64,000 bases of DNA, from positions 62,001 through 126,000 of the forward strand of contig NZ_JQGJ02000007.1 of assembly GCF_000802155.2 (NCBI RefSeq), read 5' to 3'. A program made the position numbers and the translations under genes. The stretch is from Pseudomonas frederiksbergensis. GTDB taxonomy: Bacteria > Pseudomonadota > Gammaproteobacteria > Pseudomonadales > Pseudomonadaceae. This document shows, piece after piece, positions 22,910-32,894 of this stretch (its first letter is position 1; the number at the start of each line of letters is the position of its first letter). The notes beneath the pieces were generated by a model. It was not told the origin of the DNA. It made no database searches and was given only the letters and a program-made list of their open reading frames with translations.

Positions 22910-23890
22910 CTACCCGCGTTCGGACGGCACCGAGGACAATTCGAACGGGCTGCTGCTGCGCCGCTGGTTGCGGTCTTCCCGCGGCGTGGCGCCGAAGAAG
23001 TTGCGGTATGCGCTGGAAAAATGAGGACCTGAAGAAAAACCGCAGGACAGGCCGATCTGGATGATGGATTTGCTGGTCTGCATCAGCATCTGGCGGGCCT
23101 TGTTCAGGCGCAGCTCCAGGTAATACTGGCTTGGCACACGATTGAGGTATTGCTTGAAGATCCGCTCCAGTTGACGACGGGAGACGCACACATGCTGGGC
23201 GATTTCGTCGGTGGTCAGCGGCTCCTCGATGTTGGCTTCCATTAGTAGAACAGCCTGGGTGAGCTTCGGATGGCTGGAGCCGAGACGGTTCTGCAGCGGG
23301 ATGCGCTGGCGCTCGCCCCCTTCGCGAATGCGCTCGACCACCAGTTCTTCCGAAACCGCGCCGGCCAATTCCGCGCCGTGATCGCGCGCCAGCACCGCCA
23401 GCAACAGGTCCAGCACCGACATACCGCCGCAGGCACTCAGGCGATCACGATCCCAATCAAACAAATGACTGGTGGCGATGACCTTGGGGAAACGCTCGGA
23501 AAAATCATCCTGCCAGCGCCAGTGCACGGCAGCCCGATAACCGTCGAGCAAGCCCAACTGTGCCAGGGGATAGACGCCGGCGGACAAACCACCGATGACA
23601 CAACCGGCGCGCACCAACTGCTTGAGCGCGCTGCTCAATGGCGAGGCCAGCGTGGTTGGCGGTTCATCGGCAATCAGGAACAGCTTCTGCAGGCCCTCAA
23701 GCTTGCCAGCCCAAGGTTCGCCCGGCAGTTGCCAAGCCCCATCGACTGGCGGCTCTGCTTGCAGGAACGACAGTTCGTAGACCACATCCGGATGCACTCG
23801 CTGAGCGACACGCAAGGCCTCCTCGGCCAGCGCCAGCGTCAAGGCTTTAGTGCTGGGCCAAATCAGGAAACCTATTCGATGGGCAGTCAT
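22910..23890 (-). CDS. argR: Arginine-responsive transcriptional regulator ArgR (AraC family)
   Basis: A 326-aa regulator. Residues about 1-190 form a DJ-1/glutamine-amidotransferase-like ligand domain (IGFLIWPSTKALTLALAEEA; GGLSAGVYPLAQLGLLDG). The C-terminus is an AraC helix-turn-helix pair (TTDEIAQHVCVSRRQLERIF; IIQIGLSCGFSSGPHFSSAYR). This is the Pseudomonas-type ArgR, unrelated to E. coli ArgR, that activates aot and aru genes in response to arginine. ATG at 23890 is chosen over an upstream TTG. Last gene of the aotJQMP-argR cluster, so it is autoregulated through the aotJ promoter. Confidence 0.95.
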   Translation of the reverse strand: MTAHRIGFLIWPSTKALTLALAEEALRVAQRVHPDVVYELSFLQAEPPVDGAWQLPGEPWAGKLEGLQKLFLIADEPPTTLASPLSSALKQLVRAGCVIGGLSAGVYPLAQLGLLDGYRAAVHWRWQDDFSERFPKVIATSHLFDWDRDRLSACGGMSVLDLLLAVLARDHGAELAGAVSEELVVERIREGGERQRIPLQNRLGSSHPKLTQAVLLMEANIEEPLTTDEIAQHVCVSRRQLERIFKQYLNRVPSQYYLELRLNKARQMLMQTSKSIIQIGLSCGFSSGPHFSSAYRNFFGATPREDRNQRRSSSPFELSSVPSERG

Positions 23891-24003
23891 GGCGGGCAAT
23901 CCGAAGCGAAAACAGTGTTAAAGCCAAAAGCGGCTGCAACCAAATTAGACCATCTGGCGCATGGCGCGCAGCATGACTCAAGTCAGGTGCGTAACGGGAG
24001 CGA

Positions 24004-24768
24004 TTACTTGAGGCTGCCCGACAGGAATTGCTGCAAGCGCTCCGATTGTGGATTGACCAGCACTTCGCGCGGGTTGCCACTTTCTTCGACGATGCCTTTG
24101 TGCAGGAACACCAACTGGTTCGACACTTCACGGGCAAAGCCCATTTCGTGAGTCACCACCACCATGGTCCGACCTTCCAGGGCCAGGGCCTGCATGACCT
24201 TGAGCACGTCGCCGACCAATTCCGGGTCCAGCGCCGAGGTCGGCTCGTCGAACAGCATCACTTCAGGCTCCATCGCCAGCGCACGGGCGATCGCCACGCG
24301 CTGCTGCTCCCCGCCGGACATGTGGCCCGGGTAGGCGTCCTTGCGATGGGCCACGCCAACCTTGTTCAGGTAATGCTCGGCCTTCTCCCGCGCTTCAGCC
24401 TTGGCCACGCCCAGTACATGAACAGGCGCTTCCATGATGTTTTCCAGCGCGGTCATGTGCGACCACAGGTTGAAATGCTGGAACACCATCGACAACCGCG
24501 AACGCATGCGCTGCAGCTGCTTGGGGTCCACGGCCTTCATCGCGCCATCCTTGCCCGCCACCAGCTTCAGCTCTTCGTTGTTGAGCAGGATCTTGCCGGC
24601 ATGAGGTTGCTCAAGCAGGTTGATGCAACGCAGGAAGGTACTCTTGCCGGAGCCACTGGAGCCGATGATGCTGATCACATCGCCAGCGGCGGCTTTCAGG
24701 GACACGCCCTTGAGCACTTCGTGACTGCCATAGCGTTTATGCAGGTCTTGGACTTCAAGCTTGTACAT
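24004..24768 (-). CDS. aotP: Arginine/ornithine ABC transporter, ATPase subunit AotP
   Basis: A 254-aa polar-amino-acid ABC ATPase. Walker [11 protein letters not shown]-loop [16 protein letters not shown], signature [14 protein letters not shown], Walker [15 protein letters not shown] and H-loop [12 protein letters not shown] are all intact. The start MYKLEVQDL is at 24768. It follows aotM by 56 bp, too short a gap for the extra gene (aotO) found here in P. aeruginosa. Confidence 0.94.
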   Translation of the reverse strand: MYKLEVQDLHKRYGSHEVLKGVSLKAAAGDVISIIGSSGSGKSTFLRCINLLEQPHAGKILLNNEELKLVAGKDGAMKAVDPKQLQRMRSRLSMVFQHFNLWSHMTALENIMEAPVHVLGVAKAEAREKAEHYLNKVGVAHRKDAYPGHMSGGEQQRVAIARALAMEPEVMLFDEPTSALDPELVGDVLKVMQALALEGRTMVVVTHEMGFAREVSNQLVFLHKGIVEESGNPREVLVNPQSERLQQFLSGSLK

Positions 24769-24824
24769 GCGGTCGGTTCTCACAAAACGTCAGTCGTTGT
24801 GCAGTCGATCGGATCGATGCGTTA

Positions 24825-25523
24825 TCAGTGCTTGCGCGGAGCCAGGTAACCCAGCCAACGGCGCTCGGCCAGCTTGAACAGGCGCACCAGGATGAAGGTC
24901 AGGCACAGGTAGAAAACGCCGGCCGTGATGTAGGCCTCGAACGGCAAGTAGTACTGCGCGTTCACCGTGCGCGCGGCACCGGTGATGTCGATCAAGGTCA
25001 CGATGGAGGCAAGACTGGTGGTCTGCAGCATCATGATCACTTCGTTGCTGTATTGCGGCAGCGCGCGGCGCAGGGCCGATGGCAGCAGGATCCGGCGATA
25101 CAGCTTGTAGCGCGACATGCCCATGGCCTTGGCCGCCTCGATCTCGCCATTGGGCGTGGCCCGCAGGCTGCCGGCGATGATTTCGGCGGTGTAGGCGCTG
25201 GTGTTGATGGCGAACGCCAGGCACGCACAGAACGTCGCGCTGGACAGCCACGGCCAGAGGAAGCTTTCGCGCACGACGGCGAACTGCGCCAACCCGTAGT
25301 AGATCAGGAACAGCTGCACCAGCATCGGCGTGCCGCGGATCACGTAGGTATAGAGCCAAGCCGTCATGTTGACGATCGGCTGCTTCGACACCCGCATAAG
25401 CCCCAGGGGCAGCGCCGCCAGGAGGCCGAAGAACAGCGAGAGGGCCAACAGCTTCAGGGTGGTCAGCAAGCCACTGAAGTACAGCGGCAAGGCTTCATAG
25501 ATGACGTTGTAGTCGAAGATCAT
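24825..25523 (-). CDS. aotM: Arginine/ornithine ABC transporter permease AotM
   Basis: A 232-aa HisM-like permease with about five membrane segments. The cytoplasmic EAA loop that contacts the ATPase is visible as GEIEAAKAMGMSRYKLYRRILLP. The start at 25523 overlaps the aotQ stop by 4 bp (ATGA), indicating translational coupling. Confidence 0.93.
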   Translation of the reverse strand: MIFDYNVIYEALPLYFSGLLTTLKLLALSLFFGLLAALPLGLMRVSKQPIVNMTAWLYTYVIRGTPMLVQLFLIYYGLAQFAVVRESFLWPWLSSATFCACLAFAINTSAYTAEIIAGSLRATPNGEIEAAKAMGMSRYKLYRRILLPSALRRALPQYSNEVIMMLQTTSLASIVTLIDITGAARTVNAQYYLPFEAYITAGVFYLCLTFILVRLFKLAERRWLGYLAPRKH

Positions 25524-26209
25524 AGATCAGCCGCCCTTACGCCTACCGAGTAGCGCTTCTCAAGGTGACGCAACGCCAGCAACGAGACACTGGTGATCAC
25601 CAGGTACATCGCCGCCACTGCGAGGAAGAAGGTGAAAGGCTCGCGAGTGGCATCCGCCGCCTGCTTGGCCTTGAACATCATGTCTTGCAGGCCCACCACG
25701 GAAATCAGTGCGGTGGCCTTGGTCAACACCAGCCAGTTGTTGGTGAAGCCCGGGATCGCCAGGCGAATCATTTGCGGCACCAGCACCCGGAAGAACACCT
25801 GGAAGCCGCTCATGCCGTACGCCATGCCCGCCTCGGCCTGGCCCTTGGGGATCGCCATGAAGGCACCGCGGAAGGTTTCCGACAGGTACGCACCGAAGAT
25901 GAAGCCCAGGGTGCCGATGCCGGCCGCCAGCGGGTTCAGGTCGATATAGTCGTCATAGCCGAGCATCGGCGCCACACGGTTGAGCAGGTCCTGGCCGCCA
26001 TAGAAAATCAACAGGATCAGCACCAGGTCGGGAATGCCACGGATGACCGTGGCATACAGATCGCCCAGCCACGCCAGCCAACGCACCGGCGAGAGGCGCA
26101 AGGCGACGCCGATCAACCCCAGGGCGATGGCCAGGGCCATGGACGACAAGGCGAGCTGAAGCGTCAACCATGCGCCATCGAGGATGACAGCCCCGTAGCC
26201 TTTCAACAT
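25520..26209 (-). CDS. aotQ: Arginine/ornithine ABC transporter permease AotQ
   Basis: A 229-aa HisQ-like permease. Membrane segments are evident, and the EAA loop GQAEAGMAYGMSGFQVFFRVLVPQ is intact. It pairs with AotM to form the channel. It starts about 90 bp after aotJ, across a strong hairpin. Confidence 0.93.
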   Translation of the reverse strand: MLKGYGAVILDGAWLTLQLALSSMALAIALGLIGVALRLSPVRWLAWLGDLYATVIRGIPDLVLILLIFYGGQDLLNRVAPMLGYDDYIDLNPLAAGIGTLGFIFGAYLSETFRGAFMAIPKGQAEAGMAYGMSGFQVFFRVLVPQMIRLAIPGFTNNWLVLTKATALISVVGLQDMMFKAKQAADATREPFTFFLAVAAMYLVITSVSLLALRHLEKRYSVGVRAADL

Positions 26210-26237
26210 GATTCAGGTCCTCGAAAGTGGGATGAAA

Positions 26238-26278
26238 AAATGGCGCAAACCGCAGAGTTCCTGTTGCTTGCGCCATTT
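26238..26278 (-). other. Intercistronic hairpin between aotJ and aotQ
   Basis: Perfect 11-bp stem AAATGGCGCAA/TTGCGCCATTT with a 19-nt loop and no T-run. Such hairpins behind binding-protein genes commonly protect the upstream mRNA, giving excess periplasmic protein over permease. Confidence 0.75.
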
Positions 26279-26299
26279 CGCCCGAGTGGCGGGACGTGG

Positions 26300-27073
26300 T
26301 TACTTGCCGTAGATATCAAAGGCGAAGTATTTGTCCTGGATTTGCTTGTACTTGCCGTTCTCGCGAATGGCCGCGATCGCGCCGTTGATCTTGTCCTTCA
26401 ACGCATCGCCCTTGCGCACCGCGATGCCGACGCCGTCGCCGAAGTACTTGACGTCGGTAAAGGCCGGGCCGACGAACGCGAAGCCCTTGCCGGCATCGGT
26501 CTTGAGGAAGCCGTCATCCAACAGCGTAGCGTCTGCCAAGGTGCCGTCGAGGCGGCCGGCGGACACATCCAGGTAGATCTCGTTCTGCGAACCGTACGGT
26601 TTGATCTCGGCACCCAGCGGGGCCAGGACTTCACGGGCGAAACGCTCGTGGATCGAACCGCGCTGCACGCCGATGTTCTTGCCCTTGAGCTCAGCCAGGT
26701 TGTCACCGACCTGAGTACCGGCCTTCATCACCAGACGAGCCGGGGTGTTGTAGTACTTATTGGTGAAATCAACGGATTTCTTGCGATCTTCGGTGATCGA
26801 CATGGACGACAGGATCGCGTCGATCTTGCGGACCTTGAGCGCCGGGATCAGGCCGTCGAACTCTTGCTCGACCCACACGCACTTGACCTTCATCTCTTCG
26901 CACAGCGCATTGCCGATGTCGTAGTCGAAACCGACGATGCTGCCATCCGGGGCTTTCGAGGCGAACGGAGGGTAAGCCGCTTCGATACCAATCTTCAGGG
27001 GTTTTTCATCAGCGAAGGTCGGCAGGGACAGCACGGACAGTGCCAGGGCGCCAAGCAGCACAAGTTTCTTCAT
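26300..27073 (-). CDS. aotJ: Arginine/ornithine periplasmic binding protein AotJ
   Basis: A 257-aa solute-binding protein (SBP family 3). Signal peptide [21 protein letters not shown] with cleavage before DEKPLKIG. Ligand-pocket and family signatures: [52 protein letters not shown]. The start at 27073 is required by the signal peptide; the upstream open frame is rejected. First gene of the aot cluster, with an ArgR-type site about 170 bp upstream. Confidence 0.95.
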   Translation of the reverse strand: MKKLVLLGALALSVLSLPTFADEKPLKIGIEAAYPPFASKAPDGSIVGFDYDIGNALCEEMKVKCVWVEQEFDGLIPALKVRKIDAILSSMSITEDRKKSVDFTNKYYNTPARLVMKAGTQVGDNLAELKGKNIGVQRGSIHERFAREVLAPLGAEIKPYGSQNEIYLDVSAGRLDGTLADATLLDDGFLKTDAGKGFAFVGPAFTDVKYFGDGVGIAVRKGDALKDKINGAIAAIRENGKYKQIQDKYFAFDIYGK

Positions 27074-27240
27074 CTTGGGACTCCATCGGTAAAGGGCAAA
27101 AACGGCAGAGTGAGCAACAGCCCAATATGCGAATGGGTGAAACGAACTTTGGTGCTGCGTCCTAGGAAGCTCACGATTTATCCAACGCGAGCCACGACGA
27201 GCGAGTGATCGGCATTCTAACGACAGGCCCGAAGTCGATA

Positions 27241-27256
27241 TTTCTTCAATGCGACA
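27241..27256 (-). promoter_or_regulatory. ArgR binding half-site upstream of aotJ
   Basis: On the minus strand TGTCGCATTGAAGAAA fits TGTCGC-N6-GNAA. Same core (TGTCGCATTG) as the site upstream of aruC. Confidence 0.65.
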
Positions 27257-27560
27257 ACAAATTACAGAAGCACTGAGAAAGCTGTTCGAGCACATTGACA
27301 GCCCAGCAAATTCATGCAAGAGCAAAAGAAGGGAAACCGATCTATGCTGCAAATAGCGGGCCCATTATTCGCAAACCCTTCTAATCCGGCAAGCACAGCG
27401 TGTCGGCTTATTTTCAGAGACACCTGAAACCGCCCTATGACGGGGCTTCGCGTTTCACATCGCCCCGTTATGGCGCCTTTGGTTACACATTTCACAAACA
27501 CCGGTAACGCTCAGACATCTCCCACTTTAAACGCCGATATTTATTCATCCACCAAGCCCA
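27257..27560. other. Intergenic sequence between the aotJ promoter and the REP upstream of it
   Basis: The aotJ promoter region continues into the first part. I see no further gene or structure here; frames across it are short and lack coding character. Confidence 0.4.
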
Positions 27561-27588
27561 TGGCGAGGGAGCTTGCTCCCTCACCACA
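27561..27588. repeat. Single REP palindrome
   Basis: TGGCGAGGGAGCTTGCTCCC followed by TCACCACA. Same family as the repeat at 13679-13700, here as a singlet. Confidence 0.8.
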
Positions 27589-27624
27589 AAGGCACCACAT
27601 TTCAAGCCCTCCCAGCGCGCCCGT

Positions 27625-27658
27625 AAAAAAGCCCCGCCCGGCAAATACCGGGCGGGGC
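27625..27658 (-). terminator. Intrinsic terminator of acsA
   Basis: Perfect 11-bp stem GCCCCGCCCGG/CCGGGCGGGGC (27631-27641 and 27648-27658), 6-nt loop, six T on the minus strand. Confidence 0.92.
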
Positions 27659-27680
27659 TTTTCGGTGTTACACGCGGCCG

Positions 27681-29636
27681 TCAGGCGACGTTCATGGTCT
27701 TGTGCGTCTCGATCAGGTGCGCCACCACGCCCGGGTCGGCCAGGGTGGAGATATCACCCAAGCCGTCGTACTCCGCCGTGGCGATCTTGCGCAGGATGCG
27801 GCGCATGATCTTGCCGGAACGGGTCTTCGGCAGCCCCGGCGCCCACTGGATCACATCCGGCGAAGCAATCGGACCGATCTCCTTGCGCACCCAGTTCTTC
27901 AGTTCCAGGCGCAGGGCCTCGCTGGTCTCTTCGCCGGCATTGAGGGTGACGTAGACATAAATGCCCTGCCCCTTGATGTCGTGCGGCACACCCACCACCG
28001 CCGCTTCGGCGACTTTCGGGTGGGCGACCATGGCGCTTTCGATCTCGGCGGTGCCCATACGGTGGCCGGAGACGTTGAGCACGTCATCCACCCGACCGGT
28101 GATCCAGTAGTAGCCATCCTCGTCGCGTCGGGCACCGTCACCGGTGAAGTACATGCCACTGAAGGTCTTGAAGTAGGTGTCGACAAAACGGTCATGGTCG
28201 CCGTACAGCGTACGCGCCTGGCCTGGCCACGAATCGAGGATCACCAGGTTGCCTTCGGCGGCACCTTCGATCAGGTTGCCGAGGTTGTCCACCAACGCCG
28301 GTACCACGCCGAAGAACGGACGCGTGGCCGAACCCGGCTTCAGCGCCGTGGCGCCTGGCAACGGGCTGATCAACACGCCACCGGTTTCGGTCTGCCACCA
28401 GGTGTCGACGATCGGGCAACGCTCCTTGCCGACGTTCTTGTAGTACCAGTCCCAGGCTTCCGGGTTGATCGGCTCGCCCACCGAACCCAACAGGCGCAGG
28501 CTGCTGCCATCGGCGCCTTCGACCGCGGCGGTGCCCGAGGCCATCATCGCGCGGATCGCGGTCGGTGCGGTGTAGAGGATGCTGACCTTGTGCTTGTCGA
28601 TGACCTTGGCCACCCGGGTGATGTCCGGATAGTTCGGCACGCCTTCGAACAGCAGCGTGGTCGCGCCGTTGGCCAGCGGGCCGTAGACGATGTAGCTATG
28701 GCCAGTCACCCAACCCACGTCGGCGGTGCACCAGTAGACCTCGCCCGGCTTGTAGTCGAACACGCGCTCATGGGTCAGTGCCGCGTACAACAAGTAGCCA
28801 GCCGTGGTGTGCTGCACGCCCTTGGGCTTGCCGGTGGAACCGGAGGTGTAGAGGATGAACAGCGCTTCTTCGGCGCCCATTTCCTTCGGTGCGCAGACGG
28901 TACCGGCCACCTTCATCAGGTCTTCGTACCAGATGTCACGGTGCGGGTTCCACTTGATGTTGCCCGCCGTGCGCTTGCACACGATGACCTTCTGGATGCT
29001 GCTGGTTTCCGGGTTGGTCAGCGCATCATCGACGTTGGCCTTGAGCGGGATCTTCTTGCCGGCGCGAATGCCTTCGTCGGCGGTGATCACCACTTTGGAT
29101 TTGCAGTCGATGATCCGGCCGGCCAGGGCTTCGGGGGAGAAACCGCCGAACACCACCGAGTGAATCGCACCGATGCGGGCGCAGGCCAGCATGGCGACCA
29201 CGGCTTCAGGGATCATCGGCATGTAGATGGTCACCACGTCGCCGCGGTGCACGTCCTGGCCGCGCAGGGCGTTGGCGAACTTGCAGACTTCTTCGTGCAG
29301 CTCGCGATAGGTGATGTTGCGGCTCTCGGACGGGTCATCGCCTTCCCAGATAATCGCAATTTGATCGCCGCGCTCGGCCAGGTGACGGTCGAGGCAGTTG
29401 TAGGAAACGTTCAAGGTGCCATCGGCGAACCACTTGATGTCGACATGGTGATCGTCGAAGGACGTCTGCTTCACCGTGGTGAAAGGCTTGATCCAATCGA
29501 GGCGCTTGGCCTGCTCGCGCCAGAAGCCATCGGGGTTGACGACCGACTGCTGGTACATGGCCTTGTAGGTCGCCTCGTCAGTCAGCGTATTGGCCGCTAC
29601 CTCGGGACGAACGGGATACACAGAAGCCGCACTCAT
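27681..29636 (-). CDS. acsA: Acetyl-CoA synthetase
   Basis: A 651-aa AMP-forming acetate-CoA ligase. P-loop [15 protein letters not shown], acetate-pocket region [11 protein letters not shown], hinge [19 protein letters not shown], and the catalytic Lys in [11 protein letters not shown], which is the conserved acetylation-control site. Full length for the family. Transcribed alone with a strong terminator. It could use acetate arising from acetaldehyde produced by catabolic pathways; that link to the downstream mhp island is inference only. Confidence 0.96.
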   Translation of the reverse strand: MSAASVYPVRPEVAANTLTDEATYKAMYQQSVVNPDGFWREQAKRLDWIKPFTTVKQTSFDDHHVDIKWFADGTLNVSYNCLDRHLAERGDQIAIIWEGDDPSESRNITYRELHEEVCKFANALRGQDVHRGDVVTIYMPMIPEAVVAMLACARIGAIHSVVFGGFSPEALAGRIIDCKSKVVITADEGIRAGKKIPLKANVDDALTNPETSSIQKVIVCKRTAGNIKWNPHRDIWYEDLMKVAGTVCAPKEMGAEEALFILYTSGSTGKPKGVQHTTAGYLLYAALTHERVFDYKPGEVYWCTADVGWVTGHSYIVYGPLANGATTLLFEGVPNYPDITRVAKVIDKHKVSILYTAPTAIRAMMASGTAAVEGADGSSLRLLGSVGEPINPEAWDWYYKNVGKERCPIVDTWWQTETGGVLISPLPGATALKPGSATRPFFGVVPALVDNLGNLIEGAAEGNLVILDSWPGQARTLYGDHDRFVDTYFKTFSGMYFTGDGARRDEDGYYWITGRVDDVLNVSGHRMGTAEIESAMVAHPKVAEAAVVGVPHDIKGQGIYVYVTLNAGEETSEALRLELKNWVRKEIGPIASPDVIQWAPGLPKTRSGKIMRRILRKIATAEYDGLGDISTLADPGVVAHLIETHKTMNVA

Positions 29637-30067
29637 CTTTCTTACCTCGGTGACAATAGTTGTTTTTGTATGGTTCCGTTGTAGCTCGGGGCGGGCCTAT
29701 AGAACCATTCGACGATGGTAGTAACAAGTCCCTACAAAATGTCGGTACTAACGTGCAAACCCCTGCCTGCTGGCATTTTTGTGTGGGAGCGGGCTTGCTC
29801 GCGAAGGTGGCGGTAGATCCAACCCAATGTAACAGGCAGCCACCGCTTCCTATCACGATTATTACCAGATCAACCAACAGTGTTTATCAAAACCGAGTCT
29901 GTTTAGCCTCGCCCCTGGCTCCTAGAATCCACCTCGCCAACCGGCAAACACGATTGACGCAACACAGCCCCCACGAAGGCCGTTGATCCAACTTCCAATA
30001 CTTGCTCCACACGCAACCCCAAAAAGGTTGCGTGACCCCACTCGACCTCAGAAAAGGTGAAATACAG
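29637..30067. other. Intergenic region between divergent acsA and a DUF2790 gene, with a REP
   Basis: 430 bp with promoters for both directions. A REP element starts TGTGGGAGCGGGCTTGCTCG at 29782 and runs to about 29813. No gene is evident in the remainder. Confidence 0.6.
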
Positions 30068-30331
30068 ATGAAAGCTTTATGGGTTCTGGTCCTCGGCAGC
30101 CTTTGCGCCACCGCGATGGCGGATGAGGCCCCGACCGATGTCGCACAGCAAAAACCGGTCATTGAGGAGTACACCTATTCCACCCACTTGGACATCGCCA
30201 AAGTCATCTACATGAGCGACATCCCGAATGTCTGCGAGGTGGTCCCGGCGAAGATGGAATATGACGACTCCAAGGGTCAGCGCCACATCCTGCGCTACAG
30301 CGTCATGGGCACCGGTTGCTCCAACGGCTGA
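30068..30331 (+). CDS. Small secreted DUF2790-type protein
   Basis: An 87-aa protein with a signal peptide (MKALWVLVLGSLCATAMA, cleaved before DEAP). The mature part has YTYSTHLDIAKVIYMSDIP, then CEVVPAKMEYDDSKG and HILRYSVMGTGC, the pattern of the Pseudomonas DUF2790 family; two Cys could form a disulfide. The start at 30068 is fixed by the signal peptide and an AAAAGGTG upstream. The family's biochemical function is unknown. Followed 30 bp later by another small exported protein gene. Confidence 0.75.
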   Translation: MKALWVLVLGSLCATAMADEAPTDVAQQKPVIEEYTYSTHLDIAKVIYMSDIPNVCEVVPAKMEYDDSKGQRHILRYSVMGTGCSNG

Positions 30332-30361
30332 TCAATCCAATCGAAACCAGGAGCAACCTTC

Positions 30362-30577
30362 ATGAAAAGCAAACTGATCCTCACCCTGGCCTTGTCTGCA
30401 TTGGCTGCCAATGCCTTCGCCGCCGACGGTTTTGATCGCACCGGTTCCGCTGCCGCAATCAAGCGCTACGACTTAGCGGATACCACCACGATCACCACCG
30501 ACGATCACGACCGCACACACACGACGACCGTCGCCACCGATGACCGCGATCATGTCGATTCGGCGCGCACCGACTGA
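30362..30577 (+). CDS. Small exported Thr/Asp-rich protein
   Basis: A 71-aa protein with a signal peptide (MKSKLILTLALSALAANAFA). The mature part is hydrophilic, with TTTITTDDHDRTHTTTVATDD, an Asp/Thr/His-rich low-complexity segment with a rough repeat. Good ribosome site CAGGAGC. It probably forms an operon with the preceding gene. Function unknown; metal binding by the Asp/His segment is possible but speculative. Confidence 0.65.
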   Translation: MKSKLILTLALSALAANAFAADGFDRTGSAAAIKRYDLADTTTITTDDHDRTHTTTVATDDRDHVDSARTD

Positions 30578-31067
30578 TCATTACTGGCAACTTCCATGGC
30601 CCGATTTCGGTCGGGCCAGGTTGTGTCTGGAACCGCTGAAAACCCTCCACAAACACAACATGTAGTGCGAAACTGCAAAAAACGCTGGTTTTTTGATCAA
30701 AAAAATCCGCGATCCGCTTCATGCAAAAAAAATCTCAAGCGGTCAAAGCCTTGTAAACCCTCGCTCCCACGCGAATATCCCGCCCGCCGCCCCTTCTGTG
30801 AGCTATTTCGCCGCACCACGTAGGCAAAAATATCCTTATAATGCCGCCTTAAACGGGCCTGCAATATTCCCTTACAGGGGATCACGCCAGCCTGGAGCCG
30901 ACGCAGGGGCCAATCGCCTCCTCGCGTTCACCGCCGCTCCGGAATGACCCGTACATTTTTCTGTTTATTGCCTGCGTCAGCTGCTGCAACAAACGATTTT
31001 TCCAAGATCCACCGCGGCCAGTAGGCCTTCATCGGGCATCTGGCCCTCACGCAGGAGACGACACGTC
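30578..31067. other. Regulatory region upstream of nrdB
   Basis: 490 bp without a gene. It holds a TATAAT -10 (30837-30842), a NrdR-box-like ACACAACATGTAGTGC (30653-30668) and the 16-bp palindrome TTTTTTGATCAAAAAA (30689-30704). nrdA does not precede nrdB here, so this region must drive nrdB separately. Confidence 0.5.
30689..30704. promoter_or_regulatory. Perfect 16-bp palindrome upstream of nrdB
   Basis: TTTTTTGATCAAAAAA. It lacks the 4-bp spacer of an ANR/FNR box (TTGAT-N4-ATCAA), so the cognate protein is not identified. Confidence 0.4.
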
Positions 31068-32315
31068 ATGCTGAGCTGGGACGAATTCGACAAAGAAGAC
31101 GGCGAAGTAGCTGTAAAAGGCGCCAACGCCGGCCATGCTTCTGAAGCCAACATGGACCGCCTCGACAGCGCCGGCGGTGCCGCCGCCCTCGAAGCCCGGG
31201 CCGTGACGGCCAGCGACTCGGCCGCGATCATTCGCGCCAAGGCCGCCCTCGACAAACTCGACGTCGCCGAAGGCCTCGCCGAACTCGAAGGCGCCTCCGC
31301 CCGTGTCGCCGTCGATGAAAAGCGCATGATCAACTGCCGCGCTGACCTCAACCAGCTCGTGCCATTCAAATACGACTGGGCCTGGCAGAAGTACCTGGAC
31401 GGCTGCGCAAACCACTGGATGCCGCAAGAAGTCAACATGACCGCCGACATCGCCCTCTGGAAAAACCCGGAAGGCCTGACCGACGACGAACGCCGCATCG
31501 TGATGCGCAACCTGGGCTTCTTCTCCACCGCCGACTCCCTGGTTGCCAACAACCTGGTCCTGGCCGTGTACCGCCTGATCACCAACCCGGAATGCCGCCA
31601 GTACATCCTGCGCCAGGCGTTCGAAGAGGCGATCCACACCCACGCCTACCAGTACTGCATCGAATCGCTGGCCATGGATGAAGGCGAGATCTTCAACATG
31701 TACCACGAGATCCCATCGGTCGCGAAAAAAGCCGCCTGGGGCCTGAAATACACCCGTTCGATCTCCGATCCGAAGTTCGAAACCGGCACCCCGGACACCG
31801 ACAAAGAGCTGCTGCGCAACCTGATCGCTTACTACTGCGTCCTGGAAGGCATCTTCTTCTACTGCGGCTTCACCCAGATCCTCTCCATGGGCCGCCGCAA
31901 CAAAATGACCGGCGTCGCCGAGCAGTTCCAGTACATCCTGCGCGACGAATCCATGCACCTGAACTTCGGCATCGACGTGATCAACCAGATCAAGATCGAA
32001 AACCCACACCTGTGGGACGCCGAGATGAAGGAAGAAGCGACCCAGATGATCCTGCAAGGGACCCAACTGGAAATCGAATACGCCCGCGACACCATGCCTC
32101 GCGGCGTGTTGGGCATGAACGCGGCGATGATGGAGGACTACCTCAAGTTCATCGCCAACCGTCGCTTGTCGCAGATTGGCTTGAAGGAAGAGTACCCAGG
32201 GACGACTAACCCGTTCCCTTGGATGAGCGAGATCATGGACTTGAAGAAAGAGAAGAATTTCTTTGAGACGCGCGTGATTGAGTATCAGACGGGTGGGGCT
32301 TTGAGCTGGGATTGA
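31068..32315 (+). CDS. nrdB: Ribonucleotide reductase class Ia, beta subunit
   Basis: A 415-aa diiron protein supplying the tyrosyl radical for NrdA. Diiron ligand segments: [17 protein letters not shown] and [14 protein letters not shown]. The N-terminal extension of about 80 residues ([14 protein letters not shown] and a long Ala/Asp/Glu helix) is usual for Pseudomonas NrdB. The C-terminus ends [10 protein letters not shown], the tail that docks into NrdA. Strong ribosome site CAGGAGA. A terminator follows. It is the last clearly core gene before the island. Confidence 0.95.
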   Translation: MLSWDEFDKEDGEVAVKGANAGHASEANMDRLDSAGGAAALEARAVTASDSAAIIRAKAALDKLDVAEGLAELEGASARVAVDEKRMINCRADLNQLVPFKYDWAWQKYLDGCANHWMPQEVNMTADIALWKNPEGLTDDERRIVMRNLGFFSTADSLVANNLVLAVYRLITNPECRQYILRQAFEEAIHTHAYQYCIESLAMDEGEIFNMYHEIPSVAKKAAWGLKYTRSISDPKFETGTPDTDKELLRNLIAYYCVLEGIFFYCGFTQILSMGRRNKMTGVAEQFQYILRDESMHLNFGIDVINQIKIENPHLWDAEMKEEATQMILQGTQLEIEYARDTMPRGVLGMNAAMMEDYLKFIANRRLSQIGLKEEYPGTTNPFPWMSEIMDLKKEKNFFETRVIEYQTGGALSWD

Positions 32316-32390
32316 TGATGTTACTCGTAGTTTTTCACGACAGCCTGAATTTTTTTCAGCATAAACTGAAATACGAGATCGCAAAGCCGC

Positions 32391-32430
32391 AAGCCACCTC
32401 AGCGAGAAGAAGCGTTTGAGGTGGCTTTTT
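32391..32430 (+). terminator. Intrinsic terminator of nrdB
   Basis: AAGCCACCTCA, 15-nt loop, TGAGGTGGCTT, then TTT. It marks the core-side edge of the island. Confidence 0.88.
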
Positions 32431-32456
32431 ATTAACATTCTCAGGACGAGTTAATA

Positions 32457-32894
32457 ATGCAATATCACTCAACCAACCCAAGTGATCGCGACAATGAGCT
32501 ATTGCGGGCCATTCAATACGCGACATCTCTTAGCGACCATGTTCTTCTCGTCTCACCTAGTAGTATCAAAGGATTGAATGACTCGCTGGAGCGAATACTC
32601 GGAAGAGAATTCTCAGCACAACTTTTTAAAAATCGCCGTCTATCGATAAAATTAAACGATGGCAGATCCTGCACGTACTACCTCTCGACAACTGACACGA
32701 AATGCTCATTTGCGGAAGGCACGATTGTCCTCCCATGGGCCTCTTTGAGCACTGTCTATTGGGCAGTCAAGAATTACCCAAGGTCCCATACAGTTTTCAT
32801 ACCTAATGAAGACCATAGCACGTCTATAAGGGGCGAAGGAAAAGACGAACTTACACTCTACCTAAGTGAATATCCACATTCGGTCAAATATTAG
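32457..32894 (+). CDS. Hypothetical protein at the island edge
   Basis: A 145-aa protein with no domain I recognise, no signal peptide and no membrane segment. It begins MQYHSTNPSDRDNELLRAI and reads as a soluble alpha-beta protein. It lies between the nrdB terminator and the convergent defence operon end, with an AGGA site 12 bp before the ATG. Its base composition is more AT-rich than nrdB and more like the island. It may be an island cargo gene. Confidence 0.55.
   Translation: MQYHSTNPSDRDNELLRAIQYATSLSDHVLLVSPSSIKGLNDSLERILGREFSAQLFKNRRLSIKLNDGRSCTYYLSTTDTKCSFAEGTIVLPWASLSTVYWAVKNYPRSHTVFIPNEDHSTSIRGEGKDELTLYLSEYPHSVKY

Noticed and set aside
30689-30704. ANR/FNR box upstream of nrdB
   Set aside because: The palindrome lacks the 4-bp central spacer of TTGAT-N4-ATCAA.
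31047-32438. A 463-codon minus-strand frame opposite nrdB
   Set aside because: Shadow of nrdB; it also runs across the nrdB terminator.
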